Shown: positions 16,156-24,469 of the stretch, piece by piece
Position numbering within the stretch: position 1 is the stretch's first letter
Layout: the number at the start of each line of letters is the position of its first letter
Assembly (NCBI RefSeq): GCF_900156425.1
Contig: NZ_FTNO01000007.1
Location: 1 to 64,000, forward strand
From: Haladaptatus litoreus
GTDB taxonomy: Archaea > Halobacteriota > Halobacteria > Halobacteriales > Haladaptataceae
Direction: 5' to 3'
DNA: 64,000 bases
The notes under the pieces: model-generated
Seen by the model: the letters and a program-made list of their open reading frames with translations, nothing else
Database searches by the model: none
Told to the model about the DNA's origin: nothing
Made by a program: the position numbers and the translations under genes

Positions 16156-16277
16156 TCACAACGTGCAATTACCTTCAAGGACGAGGGGACTGAGGTCGGC
16201 ACGCGCTGCATACACGGCCGCCGAGAGTCCGGCAACGCCGGATCCAGCGATGACGATGTCTCGGATGTCCTCGCCAT
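16156..16277 (-). pseudogene. Thioredoxin reductase N-terminal remnant
   Basis: Directly downstream of the thioredoxin gene, the minus strand encodes [36 protein letters not shown] and then a stop at 16156-16158. This is the FAD-binding start of TrxB (GxGxxG as GSGVAG). The start codon is out of frame and all but about 40 of some 330 residues are missing. It shows that a trxA-trxB operon once stood here. Confidence 0.75.
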
Positions 16278-16637
16278 TTATTCGGTGTAATCCCCGATCA
16301 GCGACCGGAGCTGATCTTCGCTCTGGACGCCAACAACCTTCTCGACCTGCTCGCCGTCAGTAAACAGAATGAGCGTCGGGACGCCCCGGACGCCGTAGGC
16401 AGCAGCGAGCTGCGGGTTAGCGTCAACGTCGATTTTCGCGACGGTGGCGGCCGTCTCGGCGGCGATTGTTTCGACGACGGGTTCGAGCATTTGGCATGGC
16501 CCACACCAGTCTGCGTAGAAGTCCGCGAGGACAATATCGTTGTCCGCGACGAACCCGTCCAACTCAGACTGGCCGTCGACGTGCCGTGATTCACTCGGCG
16601 TAGTCCTATCTGTATCGGAAGTAGTCTCAACTGTCAT
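16278..16637 (-). CDS. trxA: Thioredoxin
   Basis: A 119-residue thioredoxin. The active site WCGPC is at residues 44-48, preceded by the strand VLADFYAD, and the cis-Pro loop is [11 protein letters not shown]. It carries a 25-residue polar N-terminal extension. It would reduce disulfides in the cytoplasm and may serve the neighbouring sulfur-transfer proteins. Its own reductase gene downstream is cut to a remnant, so it must use a reductase encoded elsewhere. ATG 16637 is preferred to GTG 16640. A motif GTGCACAATACTATT lies some 45 bases upstream (see 16681). Confidence 0.92.
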   Translation of the reverse strand: MTVETTSDTDRTTPSESRHVDGQSELDGFVADNDIVLADFYADWCGPCQMLEPVVETIAAETAATVAKIDVDANPQLAAAYGVRGVPTLILFTDGEQVEKVVGVQSEDQLRSLIGDYTE

Positions 16638-16680
16638 CACCTACTGATAGCCACCGCTAGTAGTTAAGAGTTTTGGGAGT

Positions 16681-16697
16681 AGTGCACAATACTATTT
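16681..16697. promoter_or_regulatory. Shared sulfur-cluster motif, trxA copy
   Basis: AGTGCACAATACTATTT lies upstream of trxA. It matches GTACACAATACC at 23686 and, inverted, GGTATTGTGATA at 19966, and half of the dyad at 17317-17339. Likely binding half-site of the regulator at 16875. Confidence 0.45.
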
Positions 16698-16874
16698 AGC
16701 CGAGTCTTCCGAGAAATATGATATATATTATAGAAAAGGGAAATCAACGGAGATAGATGGAGAGACAATGCTCTATAATCAATAGAATTGGTTATATCGA
16801 ACGTTTCATCCGAGCTGAAATATGTTTATACAGAGACGATCAGAGAGGATTAGTGTCCAAGCCCACGATGGTAG

Positions 16875-17288
16875 TTAGCCTTCAACCGATTGGGCAACAG
16901 CGTCGTGTTGTTCGTATTTCGTTTCGAACTCTTGGATAAGCTGTCCCATCTTAGCGTACCATTCGTTGAGCATCCGCCGCATGTCCCTGGTAATCTCCAC
17001 GGAACCAGTCTGTGAGTAGACATGATAGTAGCCGCCATGGTCGTAGTTCACCTGTTCTTTCTGGATAATCCCGGTTTGAAGCAGGCGCTGGACAGCGCGG
17101 TAGGCAGTCGAGCGTTCCCGTTCAACCCCCTCGGCGATCTCATCAATCGTTAGTGGCTCCTCCGCGTCCACGAGAACCTGGAAGCACTCTGTATCGAGTT
17201 CCTTGAGACCGTGAAAACAGTCAAATAGCCCCTCACACTCCATGTCCTGTTGAAGTTGTTCGGACATCGAATTCGGCATTGGTATCAC
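16875..17288 (-). CDS. TrmB-like HTH regulator of the sulfur cluster
   Basis: A 137-residue (or 130 from the internal MSEQLQQD) transcription factor. Residues 35-100 are a TrmB-type winged helix: CFQVLVDAEEPLTIDEIAEG, RERSTAYRAVQRLLQTGIIQ. A region with Tyr and His (YDHGGYYHVYS) follows, then a C-terminal helical segment. The N-terminal part has two Cys (ECEGLFDC), which might sense redox or sulfur species. It lies beside sulfur-handling genes, has a dyad in front of its start, and related half-sites occur before other units, so it is the likely cluster regulator. The function is inferred. Confidence 0.75.
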   Translation of the reverse strand: MIPMPNSMSEQLQQDMECEGLFDCFHGLKELDTECFQVLVDAEEPLTIDEIAEGVERERSTAYRAVQRLLQTGIIQKEQVNYDHGGYYHVYSQTGSVEITRDMRRMLNEWYAKMGQLIQEFETKYEQHDAVAQSVEG

Positions 17289-17316
17289 CTCTAGGTTGGG
17301 GTTGCACTGTTAAAAG

Positions 17317-17339
17317 AATTGTGTATGAGTTACACAATT
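17317..17339. promoter_or_regulatory. Dyad operator candidate before the regulator
   Basis: AATTGTGT-ATGAGTT-ACACAATT: perfect 8-base arms with a 7-base spacer, 29 bases before the regulator's start. Strong candidate for autoregulation. Confidence 0.6.
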
Positions 17340-17414
17340 CTACGCCATTTTCATTTGCACCGTTGACGATGGGTTCCGTGATTTCGTGTCGGTTCGAACG
17401 ATGTGCTCATCTCA

Positions 17415-18698
17415 TCACGGCTTTTGGTCTTCGCCTATCGAACTCGTAGTTTGGGTTTTAATGCGCCTCACACTGCGTTCGGGATGGGTTTCCTGCATCC
17501 AAGCAAACGCAATACCGCCAGACACAAACATAGCGGCGGCGACACCGTAGAACGCAGCCTGAATCGAGACGAAATCCGCCGTCACGCCGATGAGAATTGC
17601 ACCGAATCCGTAGCCTGCGTCGCGCCACATTCGATACACACCGAGACTGGTCGCCCGCCATGACGGATGGGCAGCGTCGCCAACGACCGTAATCAAATTC
17701 GGGTAAAGCAGTGCCATCCCAACGCCTGTCACACCAGCGGTTAAGAGCCAGAACCAGTAGCCCTCGACTAATACCGTCGAAAGCACACCAATTCCAGCGA
17801 CGAACATCCCGATGATGACGGGGGACCGTCGCCCTACGTCGTCCGCCAGTTTCCCGGTATAGAGTTGGAAAATACCCCAGACACCGCCATAGACACCGAC
17901 GACGATTCCAACTTCCCCGATCGTCAATCCGGCAGTCGTTAGGTAGAGTGGGTACGCGATCCAGACGAGCGCATCGACAAACTTCTCAACACTTCCCGCC
18001 TGAGACGCCGCGAACAACGTCTTGTCGCCCCACGTCACGCGTTTCAGTATCGACCGAAACGATAGCTCGGCAGCTGCATCATCGGCCTTGCTTTCGGCTT
18101 CGCTTTCCGCATAGGGGAGTGTCTCTTCGACCAAGAAGATCGAAACAATGAATGCGATTATGATGACCCCTGCGAGGAAGTAGAACGGTGTAGGACGGAG
18201 TCCGTACTGTGCGGCGATGACACCCGTGACCCACGTCCCAACGGCGACGCCGCCGTATCCGAAGGCTTCGTCGAGCCCGACAGCGAAGCTGCGTGCCTCA
18301 CTTCCGGCGAGGTCGATTTTCGCATTCACGCTCATGCTCCACGCCAGCCCCTGATTTATTCCAAGCAGTACATTGCCAATCGAGATCCACCACCAGTTCG
18401 GTGCGTAGATAAGGATAACGGGAATCGGCAGTGCGACGAGCCACCCGGCGATGAGGATCGGTTTACGACCGTACGATTCGGACCACTTCCCACCGTAGAG
18501 GTTGAGCAGGGCCTTGACGAAGCCGAAGCTGACCACGAACGATCCGATGACGAGCATCGATTCGACACCGAGAACGTCCCGCCCGAGAACCGGCACGACG
18601 TTTCGTTCGGCTCCGATGGTCAACCCGACGGCGAACACGGTAACCAACTGGAGCGCAAATTGCGACCAGTTTTGTCGGATACCCTGCGTGCATGACAT
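17415..18698 (-). CDS. MFS transporter of the sulfur cluster
   Basis: A 427-residue major-facilitator protein with twelve predicted helices in two halves joined by an acidic loop (about residues 195-220, SEAESKADDAAAEL). The motif-A loop is GGKWSESYGRKP after helix two, and its second-half equivalent is GKLADDVGRRSP. The start lies 20 bases after the stop of the rhodanese/MBL gene (18719), so the two are in one operon. Its substrate is unknown; export or uptake of a sulfur species is a guess from context. Confidence 0.88.
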   Translation of the reverse strand: MSCTQGIRQNWSQFALQLVTVFAVGLTIGAERNVVPVLGRDVLGVESMLVIGSFVVSFGFVKALLNLYGGKWSESYGRKPILIAGWLVALPIPVILIYAPNWWWISIGNVLLGINQGLAWSMSVNAKIDLAGSEARSFAVGLDEAFGYGGVAVGTWVTGVIAAQYGLRPTPFYFLAGVIIIAFIVSIFLVEETLPYAESEAESKADDAAAELSFRSILKRVTWGDKTLFAASQAGSVEKFVDALVWIAYPLYLTTAGLTIGEVGIVVGVYGGVWGIFQLYTGKLADDVGRRSPVIIGMFVAGIGVLSTVLVEGYWFWLLTAGVTGVGMALLYPNLITVVGDAAHPSWRATSLGVYRMWRDAGYGFGAILIGVTADFVSIQAAFYGVAAAMFVSGGIAFAWMQETHPERSVRRIKTQTTSSIGEDQKP

Positions 18699-18718
18699 AC
18701 TAGAAACGTCCGAAGTCG

Positions 18719-19840
18719 TTAGTTCGCGGCGCAGTTGTTGGGGCCGAGCTCCAGTGACTCGACGTCACCGTCAGGCTGTTCTTTTCCCCAGTTGATCTGT
18801 TTTATCTGGTTGTAGTTCGCGGGTTCGTCCGTGAGACTTTCGACGATGGTCTCGACGAACGAGTCCTCATCGTCATCATTGACGTAGCTGAGGTGCTCGT
18901 TGGTCGATTCTGCTTGGAGTTCACCGAGTTGCGTTGCGAGCGGTCGCATTTCCTCGTCGCTGAAGTGTCCCGGCAGGACGACTGTCTCGTCGTCGAGGTT
19001 AGTAAGGTCGGTCAGACTGTCGAACAGTTGGCTCGCAGCTGCACGGACGGCGTCCTCGGAGCTGTCCTCCAAGTCGGGGCGACCGACACTCCGGAGGAAC
19101 AGCGTGTCCCCAGAGAGGAGGATGTCGCCGTATTCGAAGGAAACACTGCCAGGCGTATGGCCTGGGGTGTGATGGACATCGAGTTCGCGGTCACCGACTT
19201 GGATAGTGTCACCGTCCGCAATCTCGGTTACGCGGTCCAGTTCGCCGGTGTCTTCCTCATGGAGGTAGTAGGGGACGTCGATTTCGCCTGCGAGACGGCG
19301 CGCACCGGAAACGTGGTCTGCGTGGGCGTGCGTGTCCGCGACGCCGACGATGTCGAGGTTGCGTTCGTCGGCCGCCTGCAGATACTCGTCGATGTATTGT
19401 GTCGGGTCGACGACGACGGCCTCGCCGTCGTCGTGGGCGAGGTACGAGATACAGCCCGTCCCGGGGCGGACGAATTGAGTGACATCGTCGGCCGCGTCGA
19501 TACCGTATTGGCGATGGACGCGTCCCCAGCCATTCATTCCGTTGTCGATAGATTCGGCGTCGTAACCGTGTTCGCGGAGGAAATCGGCGGCGCGTGCTGA
19601 CGTGACGCCAGCGACACAGACAACGGCGATTTCCTCGTCCTCGGGGAGCTCGTCGAGGTTCGCTTCGAGCGTAGAGTAGTCGTACTCGAGGAGTTCGTCG
19701 TAAATCGGCAGGTTCGTACTATCCGGAATCTGCCACTCCTCGTAGTCCTCCTCTCGACGGACGTCGAGGACGAAAAGATCCTCGGCATCGTTCTGCACTT
19801 GCCGTGCGACTTCCGACGGAGCATAGTTAGTATTGCTCAT
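18719..19840 (-). CDS. Rhodanese-metallo-beta-lactamase fusion 1
   Basis: A 373-residue cytoplasmic protein with an N-terminal rhodanese domain (residues 1-110; active-site loop CVAGVTSA) and a C-terminal metallo-beta-lactamase domain (THAHADH metal motif, HHTPGHTPGS, SGDTLF, PGH). This is the architecture of persulfide dioxygenase/rhodanese enzymes, which oxidise glutathione or low-molecular-weight persulfide to sulfite, or transfer its sulfur. Here the rhodanese comes first. The C-terminus LELGPNNCAAN is shared with the paralogue at 22448. ATG 19840 is chosen because upstream residues are not family-like. First gene of a two-gene operon with the MFS transporter. Confidence 0.85.
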   Translation of the reverse strand: MSNTNYAPSEVARQVQNDAEDLFVLDVRREEDYEEWQIPDSTNLPIYDELLEYDYSTLEANLDELPEDEEIAVVCVAGVTSARAADFLREHGYDAESIDNGMNGWGRVHRQYGIDAADDVTQFVRPGTGCISYLAHDDGEAVVVDPTQYIDEYLQAADERNLDIVGVADTHAHADHVSGARRLAGEIDVPYYLHEEDTGELDRVTEIADGDTIQVGDRELDVHHTPGHTPGSVSFEYGDILLSGDTLFLRSVGRPDLEDSSEDAVRAAASQLFDSLTDLTNLDDETVVLPGHFSDEEMRPLATQLGELQAESTNEHLSYVNDDDEDSFVETIVESLTDEPANYNQIKQINWGKEQPDGDVESLELGPNNCAAN

Positions 19841-20233
19841 TACATACACTACTACATGGCTCGGCGTTCTTATATCCGTTGGATTCAAGCGAGAGTCACT
19901 CAATGTCTTCCTTTCCATATGTCTACTCAAAACATCTCTACCGCCCATATATGGGTTCTCAGAAGGTATTGTGATATGGCTCGAAACATACATAGCGTAT
20001 TTGGCGACTTAGGGATATTTCACAATGTGTACATCATTAAATGCAATAGTTGAAGTGTCATCACTGCCACAAAGGTGGATAGACCGAAAACGCATCTAAT
20101 TGGTATACAGTACCGTTCTAGGGAGCGATTCCTATGTGGTCTCGTGTTCGGGGTGGAGAGCCGATCGCTGAATGTGGAGCGGCACTGAGCAGACTGAACG
20201 GGCTGAGTGCCCGGAATTGAACGTCAAGGCGGT
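19841..20233. other. Regulatory intergenic region
   Basis: No gene. It holds the promoter of the rhodanese/MBL-MFS operon: the perfect palindrome CCCATATATGGG (19944-19955), the motif GGTATTGTGATA (19966-19977, inverse of the motif at 23686), and CACAATGTGTAC near 20022. The rest shows nothing. Confidence 0.45.
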
Positions 20234-21241
20234 TCACGTCGTCGTCAGCTGACACCACCGTCCAGTGCCATCGCCTCGGAGTTGACAGATAGCCGCGAGG
20301 ACGACTGCTCCACTGACGAGAATCGCCGCACCGAAAATGAGCACGATACTTACCGTATTGAGCACCTCGATTCCATACGCCGTTCCGAGTTTCTTTGCAG
20401 CGACGGCGATACTTCCGGCGAGTAGCATTGCGGCAAAGTACCCCTTGATTTCATCCTCATTGACGAGTTTAGTCGCCCCTGCGCCGACACGTGCACCGAG
20501 CGCGCTCCCTGCGAGCAGTGCACCGACGACGGGTAACGCCACCGACCCGGCCCGCGCATAGACAAACGCACCGAACGCACCGGAGATCGTGATTTGGAGG
20601 ATGTCCGTACCGACAGCGATTGCGGCAGGAACCCCGAGGCCGTACATCATCGCTGGCATCAGCAGGAAGCCACCACCAACGCCGAGGAATCCGGACAACA
20701 CGCCGATGATGAGCCCAATCGCGAAGATGATCGTCGCGGACACGCGAATGTCACCGCGTAGTGTCACCATCGGTGGGATGTGGATAGACTGGACACGGTT
20801 AGCGAGTTCGAAGCTATCCATCTCGTCGGCATCCTCCTCGTTCGACCATGCGTCGCGCAGGGTGAGTAAGCCAACGAGGGCGAGGAGGCCGACGTATGCA
20901 ATGCTGATGATGAGGTCAGACATCCCGGTCGCCTCGAGATAGAAGACGACGCGTTTCCCGCCTTCTATACCAATCGTCATAGCGACCGTCATGATGGCTG
21001 CGAGTTTGTAGTCGACCTGTCCGTGGTCGCGGTGACGGAGTGCGCCGATGACGCTCGTCCCGAAAACGAACGCCAAGCCGCTCCCGATCGCGACCGTCGA
21101 TGGATAGCCCATTACGAGTAGTGCGGGCGTGACAAGGAATGACCCGCCCATTCCGAAGAATCCGAATAGGGTTCCGATGAGTAAGCCAAACCCGACGAAC
21201 ACGCTAATCAGTATGAGGCTTATCCCGAAAATCTCCATCAC
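20234..21241 (-). CDS. TauE/SafE-family (TSUP) transporter
   Basis: A 335-residue membrane protein of the sulfite exporter TauE/SafE family, with eight or nine helices in two repeats. Repeat signatures are GTLFGFFGMGGSFLVTPALL near residue 23 and GVLSGFLGVGGGFLLMPAMM near 180. TSUP proteins move sulfite, thiosulfate or organosulfonates. In this cluster it is likely to export sulfite made by the persulfide-oxidising enzymes, or take up thiosulfate. The start overlaps the stop of a 50-residue gene (21238-21390) by four bases, so the two are translationally coupled. Confidence 0.9.
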   Translation of the reverse strand: MMEIFGISLILISVFVGFGLLIGTLFGFFGMGGSFLVTPALLVMGYPSTVAIGSGLAFVFGTSVIGALRHRDHGQVDYKLAAIMTVAMTIGIEGGKRVVFYLEATGMSDLIISIAYVGLLALVGLLTLRDAWSNEEDADEMDSFELANRVQSIHIPPMVTLRGDIRVSATIIFAIGLIIGVLSGFLGVGGGFLLMPAMMYGLGVPAAIAVGTDILQITISGAFGAFVYARAGSVALPVVGALLAGSALGARVGAGATKLVNEDEIKGYFAAMLLAGSIAVAAKKLGTAYGIEVLNTVSIVLIFGAAILVSGAVVLAAICQLRGDGTGRWCQLTTT

Positions 21242-21390
21242 TGGTCACCTCCGATCATTTCGAGGACGGTCTCACCGGCAACGCTACTGAATATACCGTA
21301 GCCGACGTACAGCGTGATCGCCTCTGTGAGGACGAGTCCCACTGTGACAACTGCCTGTACGGAACTGCTCAGCGTTTCGAGTCCGAACAT
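21238..21390 (-). CDS. DUF7512-like 50-residue membrane peptide
   Basis: A short gene encoding MFGLETLSSSVQAVVTVGLV followed by a second half LYVGYGIFSSVAGETVLEMI and a GGDQ end. One long hydrophobic helix is visible. Its stop (TGA) overlaps the TSUP start (ATGG), showing coupling. Proteins of this size and pattern (DUF7512) sit beside TSUP transporters in other haloarchaea, where they may be accessory subunits. The gene is short enough to be missed in automatic annotation. Confidence 0.65.
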   Translation of the reverse strand: MFGLETLSSSVQAVVTVGLVLTEAITLYVGYGIFSSVAGETVLEMIGGDQ

Positions 21391-21483
21391 TTTATTTCAC
21401 CCATTCGATATTTCTCGATTTATTCACTTCTATGCAATACTCCTTTCGAGGGGTCGTCGATTGGTTGTGTTGTTTCATGATGA

Positions 21484-21954
21484 TCAGTTAGTGGATGGGT
21501 CGCTCGTGTTCGTGGCGTCGTCAGTGCCAAACGAGCGCACGTATCCCTGGACATAGGCACCGAGAAACATCCCAGCGATCGCCCAGAGAATGGAGTAGTT
21601 ACCGATACCAAAACTGGCGTATGCGGCACCAGGACAAATACCGGAAATACCCCATCCGATGCCGAATATCGCACCGCCGAAGAGGACGTTTCGGTCGAAC
21701 TCCTTGAGACGACGAGTGTACTCACGGGCAGTCAGCGGTGCCCGGTCGAGATACCGTGTCGCGACCGCGAACGTGATCCCAGTGACCGCTGCTGCACCTC
21801 CCATCACGAAGAGGAGGCCGAAATCCTTGAACTGGAGGAAATCAAGAACAATCTCGGGCTTTGCCATCCCGCTGACGGCGAGGCCAAAGCCAAACACGAG
21901 ACCTCCGAGATAAATAATCGGGAGGAACAATCGGTTGCGGTTAGCGTCGCTCAT
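21484..21954 (-). CDS. YeeE/YedE-family membrane protein 1 (C-terminal half type)
   Basis: A 156-residue membrane protein starting at ATG 21954 (MSDANRNRLF); a longer frame in the same register reads through the upstream gene. Four helices are visible, with GLVFGFGLAVSGMAKPE near residue 20 and GGAIFGIGWGISGICPGAAY near 100, the paired signatures of the YeeE/YedE (thiosulfate transporter-like) family. It is the DUF6691-type half; the other half is encoded by the overlapping gene at 21951. The single Cys in GICPG is conserved in the family and is thought to relay thiosulfate. Confidence 0.85.
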   Translation of the reverse strand: MSDANRNRLFLPIIYLGGLVFGFGLAVSGMAKPEIVLDFLQFKDFGLLFVMGGAAAVTGITFAVATRYLDRAPLTAREYTRRLKEFDRNVLFGGAIFGIGWGISGICPGAAYASFGIGNYSILWAIAGMFLGAYVQGYVRSFGTDDATNTSDPSTN

Positions 21955-22448
21955 GGTGACACCCCCACTGCTTGCACGAGTTGGGCGGTTCCGATGGCGA
22001 CCGTGAGAAAGGTCACGACGCTCACCAACGACGTGTTCGACATTGAGCCGACCCCACAAACGCCGTGTCCGGACGTGCATCCTTTTCCGAGCCGAGTGCC
22101 GATCCCGACGAGGAAGCCACCGCCGAGGAGCCGCCACCACTGGACATCGGTCGTCCAGATACCAGGCTGGAATACGAGTCCGTAGATAGCCGCACCGCTG
22201 ACAATACCCGCGGTGAATACGAGTCGCCACCCCCTCGACTTGATGTACTTGAAGCGGTTGAACCGCGGGACGTCAGAGGCGTACGAAAGCGTGGATTCGA
22301 GGAACGTGCTCGCACCCGCGATAATCCCTGTTGCCAAGTAGATAATCGCTGCACCCAACCCGACGAGGATGCCACCGAGAAGGTACGGCGTGATCCCTCG
22401 TGGAAAGAGTTCTTCGAGCGCGAACAGCGGTGTGAGGGCGTCTATCAT
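21951..22448 (-). CDS. YeeE/YedE-family membrane protein 2
   Basis: A 165-residue protein with four or five helices and the family signature GTRLGKGCTSGHGVCGVGSM near residue 120, containing two Cys in the substrate pathway. It overlaps the next YeeE gene by four bases (ATGA) and its start overlaps the stop of rhodanese/MBL 2. The two halves together would make one thiosulfate/sulfur transport unit in the cell membrane. Confidence 0.88.
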   Translation of the reverse strand: MIDALTPLFALEELFPRGITPYLLGGILVGLGAAIIYLATGIIAGASTFLESTLSYASDVPRFNRFKYIKSRGWRLVFTAGIVSGAAIYGLVFQPGIWTTDVQWWRLLGGGFLVGIGTRLGKGCTSGHGVCGVGSMSNTSLVSVVTFLTVAIGTAQLVQAVGVSP

Positions 22449-23641
22449 TAGTTGGTTAGTGCTTCCCCACTGGCGGCGCAGTTGTTCGGTCCAAGCTCTA
22501 ACTCGAACGCTTCCTGTTCGTCTGGCGCCTGCTGACCAAGGTTGGTAGAGATGATGTCTTCGTAGTTTGCAGGACGCGGTGGCATATCCGAGACGATGAA
22601 CTCGACAAACTCGTCTTCACCCATCGTGAGGGCGTCCATGTGCTCCGCGAGGTTGCCCAGTTTCGCCGTGTACGTGCCATCGTCGTTCGGCGTCGCGGTG
22701 TCGCTGAAGTGTGCGGGTGCGATGACTGTGTCATTTGGCAACGAGAGAACCTTCTCGGTGAGGCTCTCGTGGAGCGTGCGTGCGGCGTCCTTCGCCGCTT
22801 CCGGGTCTTCGAGGTCGGGACGTGCAACGCTCTCCGTGAAGAGACCGTCACCAGTCAACAGGACGTCTCCAACTCTGTACGCGGTCATTCCGGTGGTGTG
22901 ACCGGGCGTATGAATAACTTCGATTTCGATGTCGCCGACGGGAAGACGCTCGATGTCTTCGACCGTCTCGTAGGGTATGTCGTACTCAACCCCACGCGCC
23001 ACGGCCATCTCGGGAAGAACCACAGTTGCGTCGGTCTTGTCGGCGATAGTACGGATTCCCGAGATGTGGTCGGCATGGATGTGTGTATCCATCGCATACT
23101 TCAGTTCGGCTCCAAGTGTTCGAACATCCTGGAGATACTCGTCGCCGAACGCGCGAAGTGGGTCGATGACGGCAGCTTCGCCATCAGAGACGACGAGGTA
23201 GGCGAGACAGCCACTTGACGGTCGCTGGTACTGTGCGACAGTCACGTCGTCACCGGCGTCGAGTTCCGTATATTCGTAGATACGTGCCCATCCCTTCATG
23301 CCGCGTTTGAGGTGTTCTGCGTCGTACCCCTCGTTTAATAGGTGTTCAGCGACCATCTCGCTCGAACCGCCTTTCGCACAGAGGACGGTGATACGCTGGC
23401 CGTCTGGGAGGTCGGCACGGAGATCTGCGGGAACCCCATCGAGTAGCTCGAAGTAGGGGTAATTTACGATGTCCACGGTTTCCCCGTCGATACGCCATTC
23501 CTCGAAATCACCTTCCGAACGCGCGTCGAGGATGAATATATCCTCACCAGCGTCAATACGCTCTTTCAGTTCTTTGGGTGTGGTCGATGCAACCGATTCG
23601 TCGGTAGGAGGGGTATCCCCTTCGGTCATAGTCATCCTCAT
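22448..23641 (-). CDS. Rhodanese-metallo-beta-lactamase fusion 2
   Basis: A 397-residue paralogue of the protein at 18719. The rhodanese domain (residues 15-125) has active-site loop CAKGGSSE. The MBL domain carries THIHADH, HTPGHTTG, TGDGLF and PAHF. It ends with a C-terminal LELGPNNCAAS also seen in the paralogue. Persulfide dioxygenase-like activity coupled to sulfur transfer is the likely role. It is the first gene of an operon running through both YeeE proteins and probably on to DUF7512 and TSUP. It is divergent from TusA; the shared intergenic region has the motif GTACACAATACC. Confidence 0.88.
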   Translation of the reverse strand: MRMTMTEGDTPPTDESVASTTPKELKERIDAGEDIFILDARSEGDFEEWRIDGETVDIVNYPYFELLDGVPADLRADLPDGQRITVLCAKGGSSEMVAEHLLNEGYDAEHLKRGMKGWARIYEYTELDAGDDVTVAQYQRPSSGCLAYLVVSDGEAAVIDPLRAFGDEYLQDVRTLGAELKYAMDTHIHADHISGIRTIADKTDATVVLPEMAVARGVEYDIPYETVEDIERLPVGDIEIEVIHTPGHTTGMTAYRVGDVLLTGDGLFTESVARPDLEDPEAAKDAARTLHESLTEKVLSLPNDTVIAPAHFSDTATPNDDGTYTAKLGNLAEHMDALTMGEDEFVEFIVSDMPPRPANYEDIISTNLGQQAPDEQEAFELELGPNNCAASGEALTN

Positions 23642-23685
23642 CTACCGTCTGCTCCCAAATAAGCATTCGGATAGTAGTTCCAATA

Positions 23686-23697
23686 GTACACAATACC
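23686..23697. promoter_or_regulatory. Shared sulfur-cluster motif, divergent promoter
   Basis: GTACACAATACC lies in the 190-base divergent region between rhodanese/MBL 2 (start 23641) and TusA (start 23835). It matches the motifs at 16681 and 19966. Confidence 0.45.
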
Positions 23698-23834
23698 AAA
23701 TCCGTGTTTCCTGGTTTTGTTGCCATAATACGCGCGCATAAGGGAAATGCGGTCAATTGGTAGTGTGCAAAATGGACAATACAATCGACACCCTTTTAGT
23801 CACGGCAGCAGTATTGGATTCTGAAGACAATACT

Positions 23835-24077
23835 ATGACAGAATACGAAGCTACCGAGACACTCGACGTGAAGGGCCAAAACTGTCCGATGCCCGTCGTC
23901 AAGACCAAACAGTCCATCGACCAACTCGCCGAAGGAGACGTTCTCGAAGTCCTCGCTACCGACCCAGGGAGCATGAGCGACCTCAACGGCTGGGCCGATA
24001 CGACTAGTGGTGTCGAACTCCTCGAGCAAAACGAGGATAGCGACGTGTACAAACATTATATCAGAAAAACGGAGTGA
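23835..24077 (+). CDS. tusA: TusA-family sulfurtransferase
   Basis: An 80-residue TusA/SirA-like protein with the active-site CPMP motif (LDVKGQNCPMPVVKTKQSID), which carries persulfide sulfur on the Cys. ATG 23835 (MTEYEATETLDVKG) gives the canonical length; an earlier start at 23757 adds 26 residues without similarity to the family. It is followed within seven bases by a DsrE protein, so a three-gene sulfur relay (TusA, DsrE, DsrE-like) is encoded. Confidence 0.92.
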   Translation: MTEYEATETLDVKGQNCPMPVVKTKQSIDQLAEGDVLEVLATDPGSMSDLNGWADTTSGVELLEQNEDSDVYKHYIRKTE

Positions 24078-24083
24078 TGTGTG

Positions 24084-24467
24084 ATGGATAAAATCGGAAT
24101 CATCGTCGACAACGACAGTCCGAAGAGTCTTGCAATGGCGATGAATCTCGGACACACCGCACTCGCGTCTGACACCGAGGTGTTCGTTTACTTCACCTTC
24201 GATGGGTTGACGCACCTCCTCGAAGGTGAAACAGACGTCACCGAAATTCAACCGCTGCTCGACGCAGGGATGCCGAACCCCTACGACCTGCTTGCGGCGT
24301 TCGTCGCTGAGGGTGGCGACCTCGTTACGACAGTCGCGTGCACGACGACACTCGACATGCTGGAGTGGGATCAAGACGCGATAGATGAGTCCGTCACTAC
24401 CAAATTCGCGGGCGCGGCAACCTTCCTCGAAGAAGTCGAGGACGCCGAGCAGGTGTTCACGTTCTAA
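24084..24467 (+). CDS. DsrE-family protein
   Basis: A 127-residue DsrE/DsrF-like protein (fold of sulfur-relay subunits TusD/DsrE). It opens MDKIGIIVDNDSPKSLAMAM, has VFVYFTFDGLTHLLEGE in the middle and VTTVACTTTLDMLEWD near residue 90, where the Cys is in the position of the sulfur-carrying Cys of the family. It likely takes sulfur from TusA. It ends two bases before the next gene. ATG 24084 is preferred over GTG 24081. Confidence 0.85.
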   Translation: MDKIGIIVDNDSPKSLAMAMNLGHTALASDTEVFVYFTFDGLTHLLEGETDVTEIQPLLDAGMPNPYDLLAAFVAEGGDLVTTVACTTTLDMLEWDQDAIDESVTTKFAGAATFLEEVEDAEQVFTF

Positions 24468-24469
24468 CG

